Assembly: GCF_028446585.1 (NCBI RefSeq)
Contig: NZ_JAPFQL010000036.1
Location: forward strand, 1-44,195
Reading direction: 5' to 3'
Origin: Intrasporangium calvum
Lineage (GTDB): Bacteria > Actinomycetota > Actinomycetes > Actinomycetales > Dermatophilaceae
DNA length: 44,195 nucleotides
Positions 1 to 7,502 of the stretch are shown here, piece by piece; positions within the stretch are counted from its first letter, which is position 1, and every line of letters starts with the position of its first letter. The position numbers and the translations under genes are program-made. The notes under the pieces are model-generated. The model ran no database searches, was not told where the DNA came from, and saw only the letters and a program-made list of their open reading frames with translations.

Positions 1-666
1 TGGCTGGCACCAGGCGATCTGGTCCGCGGTCGCGTAGGCCGTGCTCGCGAGCACGATGGAGCGGTCGACCAGCTCCGGCCGGGTCGCCGCCCACTCGATG
101 GCCCGCATGCCGCCCATCGACCCCCCGACCACCGCCGCCAGGCGGCTCACCCCGAGGTGCTCCAGCAGGCGCGCCTCCACCTCCACCTGGTCCCGGATCG
201 TGACGTAGGGAAACCTGCTGCCCCACTCATGCCCGTCCGGGGCGAGGCTCGATGGTCCCGTCGTGCCCTGGCAGCCACCGAGGACGTTGGCAGCGACGAC
301 GAACCAGGACCCGGTGTCGATGGGGCGTCCCGGGCCCACGAGTCCCGGCCACCAGCCCGGGGAGGCGTGGCCGTTGCCGGCGTCACCGTCGACGTGGCTG
401 TCGCCGGTGAGGGCGTGCTCGATGAGCACGACGTTGTCGCCGGCGGTGTTGAGCGTGCCCCACGTCTCATAGGCGACCGTGACATCGGGGAGGGAGTCGC
501 CTCGCTCGAGCCGGACGTCGCCGATCTGCGCGAAGCGTCGCGCTCCGACCGGGTCACCGGGCCGCCAGGCGCCGTCGACACGCGGCCGGCTCGCAGGCAC
601 GTGGAACCCGTTGTGTCGGGCTTGGGCACGGATCGCGTGCGTCGAGGTGTGATGGCTCTCTGTCAT
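1..666 (-). CDS. metX: Homoserine O-acetyltransferase MetX (N-terminal part, cut by window edge)
   Basis: MetX transfers an acetyl group to the homoserine hydroxyl, the committed step of methionine synthesis by direct sulfhydrylation in the cytoplasm. Translating the minus strand from ATG at 666 gives 222 residues that run off the left edge; the family is usually about 370-390. Seen directly: the alpha/beta-hydrolase fold signature, with HALTGDSH near residue 90, LGGCQGTTGPSS near 140, and the nucleophile elbow GGSMGG with Ser183. The Asp and His of the catalytic triad must lie beyond the window. The substrate is assigned from overall similarity to MetX; the homoserine O-succinyltransferase version shares the fold. 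A SAM-IV riboswitch lies directly upstream, which agrees with a methionine gene. A sulfhydrylase partner, if present, is not in view. Confidence 0.93.
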   Translation of the reverse strand, partial: MTESHHTSTHAIRAQARHNGFHVPASRPRVDGAWRPGDPVGARRFAQIGDVRLERGDSLPDVTVAYETWGTLNTAGDNVVLIEHALTGDSHVDGDAGNGHASPGWWPGLVGPGRPIDTGSWFVVAANVLGGCQGTTGPSSLAPDGHEWGSRFPYVTIRDQVEVEARLLEHLGVSRLAAVVGGSMGGMRAIEWAATRPELVDRSIVLASTAYATADQIAWCQP

Positions 667-681
667 CGTCAAGATCGACTC

Positions 682-806
682 CCGGTGCTCGCGCTTGCCG
701 ACGCCGGTTGTGGCGTGGCCTGGTCCTCACCCGGGGCACCCCACCGCGACGGAGGGTTGCCGACCAGCGAGCCGGGGCTTCGCGCTGGCACTCATGACCT
801 GCCCCC
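682..806 (-). ncRNA. SAM-IV riboswitch in the metX leader
   Basis: The 5' leader of metX carries the hallmark blocks of the actinobacterial SAM-IV aptamer, in order on the minus strand: GGTCATGAGTGCCAGCG, AAGCCCCGGCTCGCTGG, CGGCAACCCTCC, GCGGTGGGGTGCCCCGGG and TGAGGACC. The outer helix can form between GGTC at 797-800 and GACC at 722-725. A GC-rich 3' part (about 682-720) is in the place of the extra SAM-IV stem and pseudoknot. A -10-like TAGAGT at 807-812 would start transcription almost at the first aptamer base. The aptamer ends about 16 nt before the metX ATG, so control of translation initiation or early termination is likely. The exact 3' boundary is approximate. Confidence 0.88.
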
Positions 807-910
807 ACTCTACGTCACGTGGTCTCGCGAGGCCTCCCCATCGTCCACGGTGTGGACCCGAACGCGGCGGCACGGACGGCCTCCAGTCACCCGCCTGGCG
901 CCTCGAGTGC

Positions 911-1957
911 TCAGGCAGCTGGCATGCGCACCCCATGGTCGAGGCCGAGCCGGATCAAGCCGGCAAGGCGGTGCTCCGGCTCGATGTCCAGCGCCCGGTC
1001 GACGCAGAGGCCGGCGCGCGTGCCATCGCCACGGAACCAGGCGTAGGCGGCCGCTATCGCCAGGACGGCCGCGGCGAAGCGCACCGGCGTGACCCGGCAC
1101 AGCGCCAAGAGGACGTCCTCGACGTCGGACCCCTGGCAGACGACCCCTGCGTCGTCGCCTCGGGCCGGGCCCGGCTCCACATCACCGACGAGCACGCCCA
1201 GCTGCGTCAGGAGCCGGCCGTCCATCGCCTCGAGGGGCAGCCAGCCGGGGCAGAGCCAGGCGATCAGGGCGTCGCGGAGGTCCCGGTCGTCGAGGGGTCC
1301 GACGAGCGCCGGGACGAGGCGGAGCACGGTGGACGGCGACGCCTCGCCGCGTAACACGGTGCCCCAGGCCGCGAGGCACTCGTCGGTGAGCGCCACCCGC
1401 TCGGCTGCCCGAGCGTCCCAGTAACGCTGACGCCACTGCGCGACGGCGGCAGCAGCCTCCTCGTCATGAGCCGCCCGCTCGGGCTGGACGAGCGCCTCGA
1501 CGGCACGCCGGTCGCCGAGGACGGATCGACCCTGAGCGACGTAACCGGCAATCGCCGGCACGTCGGCGACAGCGGGCAGTGGTGCGCCGTCACTCTCCGA
1601 GCGGTCGGCCCCGACGACATGCCAGCGTCCGCCGCGCACCACGACGTCCTCCAGGACGGTGATCCCGGTGAGGCCCAGAGCCGCCCCGAGCGCTTCGGCC
1701 AGAGGGCGGGCCTCGCCCGCCACGTCCTCGTAGGACACGAGGACCACGGCCGTCGCACCGTCGCGGACGATCGGCTCGCACAGCTGGGCAGCGGCCTGGG
1801 CGGCGTCGGACCAGCCGACGACGTCGACGCGGGCGACGAGGCCGACGGCCTTGTCGCGCAGGCAGATGACGACGACGCTGCGCTCAGGCTGGAACCCGAG
1901 GTGGTAGGGAACGATGGTGGCCAGCTCGGCGGGCCCGGAGACGGAGATCTTCTGCAT
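911..1957 (-). CDS. DUF4192 domain-containing protein
   Basis: A 348-residue cytoplasmic protein of the actinobacterial DUF4192 family, whose biochemical role is unknown. The N-terminus chosen here (residues 1-31, with GPAELATIVPYHLGF and ERSVVVI) matches the normal start of this family: a pass through LGF followed by a beta strand. I therefore prefer ATG 1957 to the GTG at 2026, which would add 23 low-complexity residues. The body is Ala/Leu rich, and the C-terminal third (VRFAAAVLAIAAAYAWF, then RAGLCVDRALDIEP) looks like a TPR-like helical pair, as is common in the family. No membrane span or catalytic motif is evident. It lies 93 nt downstream of the DUF1232 gene on the same strand and may share its transcript. 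No clear ribosome site precedes 1957. Confidence 0.8.
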   Translation of the reverse strand: MQKISVSGPAELATIVPYHLGFQPERSVVVICLRDKAVGLVARVDVVGWSDAAQAAAQLCEPIVRDGATAVVLVSYEDVAGEARPLAEALGAALGLTGITVLEDVVVRGGRWHVVGADRSESDGAPLPAVADVPAIAGYVAQGRSVLGDRRAVEALVQPERAAHDEEAAAAVAQWRQRYWDARAAERVALTDECLAAWGTVLRGEASPSTVLRLVPALVGPLDDRDLRDALIAWLCPGWLPLEAMDGRLLTQLGVLVGDVEPGPARGDDAGVVCQGSDVEDVLLALCRVTPVRFAAAVLAIAAAYAWFRGDGTRAGLCVDRALDIEPEHRLAGLIRLGLDHGVRMPAA

Positions 1958-2050
1958 CCCCCGAGACTGGTCGCCGGACGGCCGCCGTGCGAGGGGCTCC
2001 GACTGACCTGTGGACGACCGAGGCACGGCCTCGGGGGATGTGGACGACGG

Positions 2051-2581
2051 TCACCGTTCCAGGCGCCGGCGCACCGTCTCGAGCACGTAAGCAGTCGCGG
2101 CGTCGCGAGCCTGCCCCGTGATGCGAGGTCCGACGCCGCTCGCGTGCTGCGCCGGCACAGCGGTCCCTCGACCCGGTCCAGCGAGTGACCGTCCCATGAC
2201 GTCGCGCCGCTCGGAGCGCGTCGAGTGGCGCACACCCTGTCCCGCTTCCCACGCGAGGAACCGATCGGTCTCCTCGAGCAGCGTCTTGACCGCCCAGGAG
2301 ATGACCACCGCATCGTCGGCTGCACCGACGATCGGCAGGATCGCCTCCGGCACGAGGTCGACGGGCGACACGATGTAGGCGGCCGCCGCAGCGAGCATCC
2401 CGAGCCGCCCTCGCGTCGTCCCGGCGTACTGGCCGGCCAGCGTGGCCCGGACCAGCCGCGGGACGGCCTGGAGCCGCATCGTCAGGCTCGGCGCGCCGGG
2501 CCGGGTCGCGGCGCGCAGCACGGACGCCGTCGTGGCCAGGACCTTGAGGTGGGACGCAGCCCGCGCGGCCTTACCGGCCAC
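2051..2581 (-). CDS. YkvA/DUF1232 family membrane protein
   Basis: A 176-residue protein with the DUF1232 signature at about residues 65-100: YIVSPVDLVPEAILPIVGAA, then DDAVVISWAVKTLL. Family members are small membrane-associated proteins of unknown function. The start is a GTG with GGGGGAG 6 nt upstream. It overlaps the last 11 bases of the EcsC-family gene, so the two are probably translationally coupled. The C-terminal 60 residues are basic and low in complexity. Both partners are membrane-associated families, which hints at a joint role in the cell envelope; that is inference from neighbourhood only. Confidence 0.8.
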   Translation of the reverse strand: MAGKAARAASHLKVLATTASVLRAATRPGAPSLTMRLQAVPRLVRATLAGQYAGTTRGRLGMLAAAAAYIVSPVDLVPEAILPIVGAADDAVVISWAVKTLLEETDRFLAWEAGQGVRHSTRSERRDVMGRSLAGPGRGTAVPAQHASGVGPRITGQARDAATAYVLETVRRRLER

Positions 2582-3371
2582 CGGCTGCTCCCCCGCCCAC
2601 CTGGGGGACCTCAGCGGCGCCCCCGCGGGGGAACTCGGTCTCGGCCTGGTTCGCGATCCGACTCAGCATGTAGACGTCGACACCGCCGCCGATGACCCCT
2701 CCGACCACGGGCACCGCCCGACCCAGCTTGGCGATGACGCCGGAGCCGAGACGGCCGAGGAGGCGGAAGGCGATCGCCTTGTTGAGGACCATGAGCGCCG
2801 GCGCCGGCAGGCGCTCGAGTGCGACGGACGTGAGCTTGCCGCCGGCCGCGAACACGCCGGCCTTCTTGAGCAGGTCGTCGCTGTCCGCGCCGACCAGGGT
2901 CAGCAGCACGGCCGAGCGGATCTGCGGCTGGTCGATGTCGTAGCCCCGGATCCGGGCGGTCGCCGCCGTCATCCTGGTCGCGAGCAGGTAGAACTCGAGC
3001 ACGTTGGCGGGCAGCGCGACCGGCATGGTGAAGAATCCGCCGAGACCGGTGACGAAGCCACCGGCCGCGCCGAGCCGGCGATGGTCGCGTTGGATGATCC
3101 GGATCGCCTCCTCGGGGTCTCCGCCGGCCTTGGCGAGCGCCTTGTCCGCGACGGTCCGCGCCGACTCGAACGGCCCTCGGCCGTCGATCCCGACATCGAG
3201 CAGTCGCTCCAGGAAGCGGGAGGCCGCACCGCTCAGACCGCCCTCGTCGGCCTGTCTGGCCCGCTCCAGCGCACTGCCCGCGTTGCCGCTCCGGGCGGCC
3301 TCCTGGACCTGACCGGCAGCGCGGTCGGATGCCTCCTGCGTCTCGTCCTTACCCCATCCGAAGATGCCCAC
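2571..3371 (-). CDS. EcsC family protein
   Basis: A 266-residue protein resembling the EcsC family, named after the third gene of the Bacillus ecs ABC-transporter locus; its biochemical role is unknown. Seen: an acidic N-terminus (FGWGKDETQEASDR), a helical region, and two Gly-rich hydrophobic stretches, FVTGLGGFFTMPVALPANV (about residues 125-145) and VPVVGGVIGGGVDVYML near the C-terminus, typical of this family. The frame stays open up to 3500, but GTG 3371 has GAGGAGAGGAG 5-7 nt upstream, and the residues before it look like non-coding translation. The stop overlaps the start of the DUF1232 gene. Confidence 0.8.
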   Translation of the reverse strand: MGIFGWGKDETQEASDRAAGQVQEAARSGNAGSALERARQADEGGLSGAASRFLERLLDVGIDGRGPFESARTVADKALAKAGGDPEEAIRIIQRDHRRLGAAGGFVTGLGGFFTMPVALPANVLEFYLLATRMTAATARIRGYDIDQPQIRSAVLLTLVGADSDDLLKKAGVFAAGGKLTSVALERLPAPALMVLNKAIAFRLLGRLGSGVIAKLGRAVPVVGGVIGGGVDVYMLSRIANQAETEFPRGGAAEVPQVGGGAAGGR

Positions 3372-3529
3372 GTGGCTCCTCTCCTCTGAGACTGAAGCGT
3401 CTCGTCGATCGACGGCGAACCGGGTGCGACCCCCTGGTGGCCGGACGTCGCTGACGTTACGCGATGCCGGTCCCCGGGGGGCCAGTGGCCCGCCGCCCAT
3501 CCCTTACCCGTCCCGTCGGTGTCCTCTCC

Positions 3530-3541
3530 TAGGCTCAGGTC
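3530..3541 (+). promoter_or_regulatory. Candidate leaderless promoter of the malY-like gene
   Basis: TAGGCT at 3530-3535 fits the actinobacterial TANNNT -10 box and ends 6 nt before ATG 3542. Transcription would then begin at or next to the start codon. No Shine-Dalgarno sequence is visible, and no good -35 hexamer was found. Confidence 0.45.
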
Positions 3542-4690
3542 ATGAGCGAGCGCATCCTGTCCGCCTCCGCCCAGGACCTGCGGCACTCCCGGACGAGCCT
3601 CAAGTGGCGTCTCCATCCGTCGGACGTGCTGCCGCTGTGGGTGGCCGAGATGGACGCCGAGCCGTGCCCGGCCGTCGTGGCGGCGGTCTCGGACGCGATG
3701 CGACGCGGCGACACGGGATACGCCTGGACCCACGACTACGTCGATGCCTTCACCGGTTTCGCTGCGGAGCGCTGGGGCTGGCAGGTCGACGGGGGCAGCG
3801 CGCGCGTGGTCGCCGACGTGCTCACCGGTATCGCCCGGGTCCTCGAGGTGGTGACGGACCAGGACGCGCCCGTCGTCGTCAGCTCTCCCGTCTACAACGC
3901 GTTCTTCACGGTCATCGACGCCGTCGGCCGGGCTCCTCTCGACGCACCGCTCACGCCGGAGGGCCGCCTCGACCCCGGTTCCCTGGCAGCGGCTTTCGAG
4001 CAGGCGAGCTCCGGAGGGCGCCGGGCCGCCTATCTGCTGTCCAACCCCCACAACCCCACGGGCACCGTCCACACGAGGGCCGAGCTCGAGATGCTGGCTC
4101 GGCTCGCCGCCGATCACGACGTCACGGTCATCGCCGACGAGATCCATGCCGCCCTCGTCTATGCACCGGCCTCCTTCACGCCGTATCTCGCCGTGGAGGG
4201 CGGCCAGCGGGGCATCACCGCGACGTCCGCGTCGAAGGCCTGGAACCTCGCCGGCCTCAAGGCCGGGCTCCTCCTGCCGGGTGCGGAGGCCAGGGCCGCC
4301 GTGGCGAGCCTGCACCCCTTCGTCACCTACGGCGCGAGCCACCTCGGGGTGATCGCGCAGGCGGCCGCGTGGTCCGAGGGGGGCGCCTGGGTGGATCGGC
4401 TCGTCGGGGAGCTCGACGCCAACCGTCGCGTGCTGGACGAGCTCATCCGCGACCGCCTGCCCTCCGTCCGGTTCCGAGTCCCCGAGGCGACGTACCTCGG
4501 GTGGCTGGACTGTCGTGACCTCGGCCTGGGCGACGACCCGGCAGTGCACTTCCGGGACCGCGGTCGGGTGGCCCTGACCGCGGGTCCCGCCTTCGGCGCC
4601 GGGGGCCGCGGCTTCGCCCGGCTCAACTTCGCGACCTCCCCTGAGATTCTGCGTGAGGCGGTCGACCGGATGGCGCGCTCCCTTGGGTGA
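3542..4690 (+). CDS. MalY/PatB-type PLP-dependent C-S lyase (aminotransferase fold I)
   Basis: A 382-residue fold-type I PLP enzyme of the MalY/PatB branch, whose members cleave cystathionine or related cysteine conjugates to homocysteine or thiol, pyruvate and ammonia. Seen: the family opening LPLWVAEMDAEPCPAV (about 30-45), GYAWTHDY, the cofactor-binding SNPHNPTG (about 176-183), ADEIHAAL, and the PLP lysine K232 in SASKAWNLAGLKAG. The C-terminal Arg motif (FARLNFATSP) anchors the substrate carboxylate. Length is normal. The start is ATG 3542, apparently leaderless. Cystathionine beta-lyase activity would fit the nearby metX, but members also act in regulation or thiol release, so substrate is uncertain. 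It overlaps the start of the downstream polymerase gene. Confidence 0.87.
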   Translation: MSERILSASAQDLRHSRTSLKWRLHPSDVLPLWVAEMDAEPCPAVVAAVSDAMRRGDTGYAWTHDYVDAFTGFAAERWGWQVDGGSARVVADVLTGIARVLEVVTDQDAPVVVSSPVYNAFFTVIDAVGRAPLDAPLTPEGRLDPGSLAAAFEQASSGGRRAAYLLSNPHNPTGTVHTRAELEMLARLAADHDVTVIADEIHAALVYAPASFTPYLAVEGGQRGITATSASKAWNLAGLKAGLLLPGAEARAAVASLHPFVTYGASHLGVIAQAAAWSEGGAWVDRLVGELDANRRVLDELIRDRLPSVRFRVPEATYLGWLDCRDLGLGDDPAVHFRDRGRVALTAGPAFGAGGRGFARLNFATSPEILREAVDRMARSLG

Positions 4691-6464
4691 GCCGACCAGG
4701 GGCCAAGAGCTCGTCGCGCTCGTCGTGGGTCCACAGGGGGCGTATGCCGCTGGGCCAGGTCTCGCGGAGCCCTGGCCTCGCGCCGTGGTGGCCGCTCGGG
4801 TCGCCGAGCTGGTCGCGACCCGCGACCCCCGCTGGGTCGTGTGGTCGGCTGCGGACGCGCTTGGGGACGTCGTGGCAGCCGGCGTGGACCTGCCGCGGAC
4901 CTGGGACCTCGCGGAGGCGCACCGGCTCCTGCACGGCGGGTGGTGGGCGACCCCGGGCCACGTGTGGGCCGGCTGCCGCGGCCTCCCGCCTGCCGACGTT
5001 CCGCTCCCCCGTCGTGGCCGCCACGCGGCCTTCGACGGCGACCTGTTCGACGTGGCTGACCAGGCCGTGGAGGACCTGCTGACCGACTCGGGCCACCTGC
5101 GCGCCGACGCGCTGACCGGGTGGGCCACCACACCCGAGCGTCTCGCGCGGCTCGCCGACCTGGCGCTGCGGTGCCAGCAGGACCAGGAGGAGGCCATCCG
5201 CCGGCGTGGCGCGGCCAGTGCAGACCGCCTGGTCCGGACCGTGTGGTCGGAGTCGGCGGCCGCGGTGCTCTGCCTTGAGCTCGAGCGCGACGGGTTGCCG
5301 GTCGACCGTCTGGCCGCCGAGGACCTCATCTCGGCGGCGGCGGGCCCGCGCCCGGACACCGACGCGGAAGCAGCCCGGATCCGCGCCGACCGGGACCGGG
5401 TCGTCCTGCGTCACGCCCGCGGCGGCGAGCGGGCCGACCTGCGCAACCCGGCTCAGGTCCGTTCCCTGCTCCAGTCCGTCGGGGTGGACGTGCCCAACAC
5501 CCGGGCCTGGGTCCTCGAGCCCTACCGGCACACACATCCGCTCGTCGACGCGCTCCTCGCGTGGCGCAAGGACGAACGCATCGCGACGACCTACGGCTAC
5601 CGGTGGCTCGACGAGCACGTCGGAGACGACGACCGCCTCCGCGGCGGCTGGACGGCGTGCGACGGGGCGGCCGGCCGCATGACCGCCCAGAACGGCCTGC
5701 ACAACCTGCCCGCCCCGCTCCGGCCGGCGGTCCGCGCCCAGCCCGGCCACGTCTTCGTCCGGGCCGACCTCGGACAGGTGGAGCCCCGGGTCCTGGCCGT
5801 CGTCAGCGGGGACGAGGCCTTCGCAGCAGCCACCCGCAGCGACGACCTCTACGCGCCCGTCGCCGAGAAGCTCCGGGTCGAGCGCCCCGTGGCCAAGATC
5901 GCCGTGCTCGCCGCCATGTACGGCCAGCGGTCCGGCGCAGCCGGCGAGGCGCTGAAGGACCTCGAACGGGCCTACCCAGTCGCGATGGCCCTGCTCGACC
6001 GGGCCTACGCCGACGGTGTCGCACGGCGTCCGCTCCGCACCCACGGCGGGCGACTGATCCGTTTCGGCACCGACTCAGCCGGGGTCGGCGACCCCGCCCG
6101 GACCGGGGGTCAGGAGGTCCCGGGGAGCGAGCCCAGCGGCATACGGCCCGATGGTGACGTGGCGGCCGCTGATGCCGCGCGCGGACGCTTCGCCCGCAAC
6201 GCCGTGATCCAGGGCTCAGCGGCAGAGCTCTTCAAGGCCTGGGCCGCCACGGTCCGCCACGCCGTGCGCCCCCTGGGCGGGCAGATCGTCCTGTGCCTCC
6301 ACGACGAGCTCCTCGTCCACGTGCCGCGGCCGGCCGCGCCGGACGCGCGACAGGCGGTCGAGGACGCGCTCACCCTCGCGGCGCGAACGTGGGCCGGCAC
6401 CGACCGGGTGCGCTTCGTCGCCGACACGGCCGTCATCACCCGCTGGAGCGAGGCGAAGGGCTGA
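4653..6464 (+). CDS. Small family A DNA polymerase (PolI-like, no 5' nuclease; degenerate exonuclease region)
   Basis: A 603-residue protein of the actinobacterial class annotated as bifunctional 3'-5' exonuclease/DNA polymerase, separate from the housekeeping PolA. The palm and fingers are clear: motif A RADLGQVEPRVLA with metal ligand Asp372, motif B RPVAKIAVLAAMYG with Lys415 and Tyr423, and motif C LHDELLVHV with His550-Asp551-Glu552. In motif B the residue aligned with E. coli Phe762 is Leu. The N-terminal ~200 residues sit where the exonuclease would be, but I see no DxE motif, so proofreading is doubtful. GTG 4653 is the longest start and overlaps the upstream gene; TTG 4683 is another option and neither has a good ribosome site. 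Residues about 484-505 are an in-frame insert holding one dispersed repeat; another copy encodes residues 30-35. Confidence 0.85.
   Translation: MRRSTGWRAPLGEPTRGQELVALVVGPQGAYAAGPGLAEPWPRAVVAARVAELVATRDPRWVVWSAADALGDVVAAGVDLPRTWDLAEAHRLLHGGWWATPGHVWAGCRGLPPADVPLPRRGRHAAFDGDLFDVADQAVEDLLTDSGHLRADALTGWATTPERLARLADLALRCQQDQEEAIRRRGAASADRLVRTVWSESAAAVLCLELERDGLPVDRLAAEDLISAAAGPRPDTDAEAARIRADRDRVVLRHARGGERADLRNPAQVRSLLQSVGVDVPNTRAWVLEPYRHTHPLVDALLAWRKDERIATTYGYRWLDEHVGDDDRLRGGWTACDGAAGRMTAQNGLHNLPAPLRPAVRAQPGHVFVRADLGQVEPRVLAVVSGDEAFAAATRSDDLYAPVAEKLRVERPVAKIAVLAAMYGQRSGAAGEALKDLERAYPVAMALLDRAYADGVARRPLRTHGGRLIRFGTDSAGVGDPARTGGQEVPGSEPSGIRPDGDVAAADAARGRFARNAVIQGSAAELFKAWAATVRHAVRPLGGQIVLCLHDELLVHVPRPAAPDARQAVEDALTLAARTWAGTDRVRFVADTAVITRWSEAKG
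4742..4756 (+). repeat. Dispersed GTATGCCGCTG element, copy 1 (inside polymerase gene, N-terminus)
   Basis: Reads GTATGCCGCTGGGCC on the plus strand, encoding part of GAYAAGP in the polymerase. It matches the core of the nine-copy family exactly. Confidence 0.75.
6131..6144 (-). repeat. Dispersed GTATGCCGCTG element, copy 2 (in-frame in polymerase loop)
   Basis: The plus strand reads GCCCAGCGGCATAC, encoding EPSGIR in an extra loop between the palm strand RLIRFG and helix GRFARNAVIQG. Twenty bases, AGCGAGCCCAGCGGCATACG at 6127-6146, are identical to copy 8. Confidence 0.8.
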
Positions 6465-6475
6465 CCGCGTGCGGC

Positions 6476-7411
6476 TCAGGCGGTCGGCTCGTCCCCAGCC
6501 TCGTCGGCGACGTCCTTGAGGAACGCCTCGAACTCCGCGCCGATCTCGTCGGCCGTCGGCAGGTCGGACAGGTCGGTCGCGAGGAGGCTGCGGCGCTGCC
6601 GCCCCTCCAGGAAGGTGTCGTACTGCTGCTCCAGCGCCCGCACGACGGCGGAGATCTCGTCCGACTGCTCCATCTGGCGGGCGATCTCGGCCCGGTCGCG
6701 TCCCGCCGCCGCAGCCAGCGACGTGGTGTCGAGGTCGAGCCCCGTCACGGCGATGAGCCGCTGCAGCCCAAGGAGCGCGGCGTCGGCGAACTCGCTCTGG
6801 CCGAGGTAGTGCGGCACGTGCACGGCGAACCCGAGCGCGTCGCGCCCCGCCTCGCCAAGGCGCAGCTCGAGCAGGGAGGCGAAGCTGCCGGGGACCTGGA
6901 CCGTGCCGAACGGCGTCTCGTTGCCCGAGAGGAGGCTCGGGTTGGTGCCGTGCGACGTGAAGCCGAGGGGGCGGGTGTGCGGCACGGCCATGGGGATGCC
7001 GTGGACGTTGATCGTCAGGTCGACGTCCAGGGCACGGATGAGCACCATGACGGCCTCGGCCATCCGGGCCCACTGGTAGTCGGGCTCCGGCCCGGCGAGG
7101 AGGAGGAAGGGGACCCCCTCCCGGTCGACGACCCGGTGCAGCAGCAGGCTGGGGTCGGCGTAGCTCTCCCAGTGGTCACGATCGAAGACCATGGTCGGCC
7201 GGCGCCCGCGGTAGTCGAGCAGCTGGTCCACGTCGAACGACGCGATCACGCGGGACTCGTGCTGCTCCAGCAGGTGCTCCGTGAGCACCCGCTGTGTGTG
7301 CCCGGCGTCCACGAAACCGCCAAGGGCCAGGACGAGGACGGAGGCGTGCGTGTCGTCCGGCGACAGCGACGTATCGGTCTCGAACTGGAAGAGCTCGGTG
7401 GGGTCTTGCAC
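6476..7411 (-). CDS. PAC2 family protein
   Basis: A 311-residue PAC2 (proteasome assembly chaperone 2-like) family protein. Such genes are common in actinobacteria, and whether they act with the proteasome there is not established. Seen: LVLALGGFVDAGHT near residue 30, FDVDQLLDYRGRRPTMVFD (about 60-80), LLLAGPEPDYQW, VHGIPMAVPHTRPL, and FAVHVPHYLGQ, in the order usual for the family. The C-terminus is acidic. I chose GTG 7411 because AAAGGG lies 6 nt upstream and the protein then begins with QDPTELF like relatives; ATG 7426 adds five residues and is nearly as likely. It converges on the polymerase gene with 11 nt between stops and no terminator hairpin. Confidence 0.84.
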   Translation of the reverse strand: MQDPTELFQFETDTSLSPDDTHASVLVLALGGFVDAGHTQRVLTEHLLEQHESRVIASFDVDQLLDYRGRRPTMVFDRDHWESYADPSLLLHRVVDREGVPFLLLAGPEPDYQWARMAEAVMVLIRALDVDLTINVHGIPMAVPHTRPLGFTSHGTNPSLLSGNETPFGTVQVPGSFASLLELRLGEAGRDALGFAVHVPHYLGQSEFADAALLGLQRLIAVTGLDLDTTSLAAAAGRDRAEIARQMEQSDEISAVVRALEQQYDTFLEGRQRRSLLATDLSDLPTADEIGAEFEAFLKDVADEAGDEPTA

Positions 7412-7502
7412 GGAACGCCCTTTCATCACGACGGTACAGAGAGTCAAACGTGGCCGTCGGCACCATGATTCCCGGCCGCTCCCGGCACACGGCCGGCCCC
7501 CC

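Noticed and set aside
2009-2047. Two TGTGGACGA motifs 30 nt apart upstream of the DUF4192 gene
   Set aside because: Weak DnaA-like matches within a short gap; likely chance.
3233-5359. Long open minus-strand frame (708 codons)
   Set aside because: It runs antisense through the malY-like and polymerase genes. Its residues are Arg/Ser/Ala/Gly rich without domains. This is a usual shadow in high-GC DNA.
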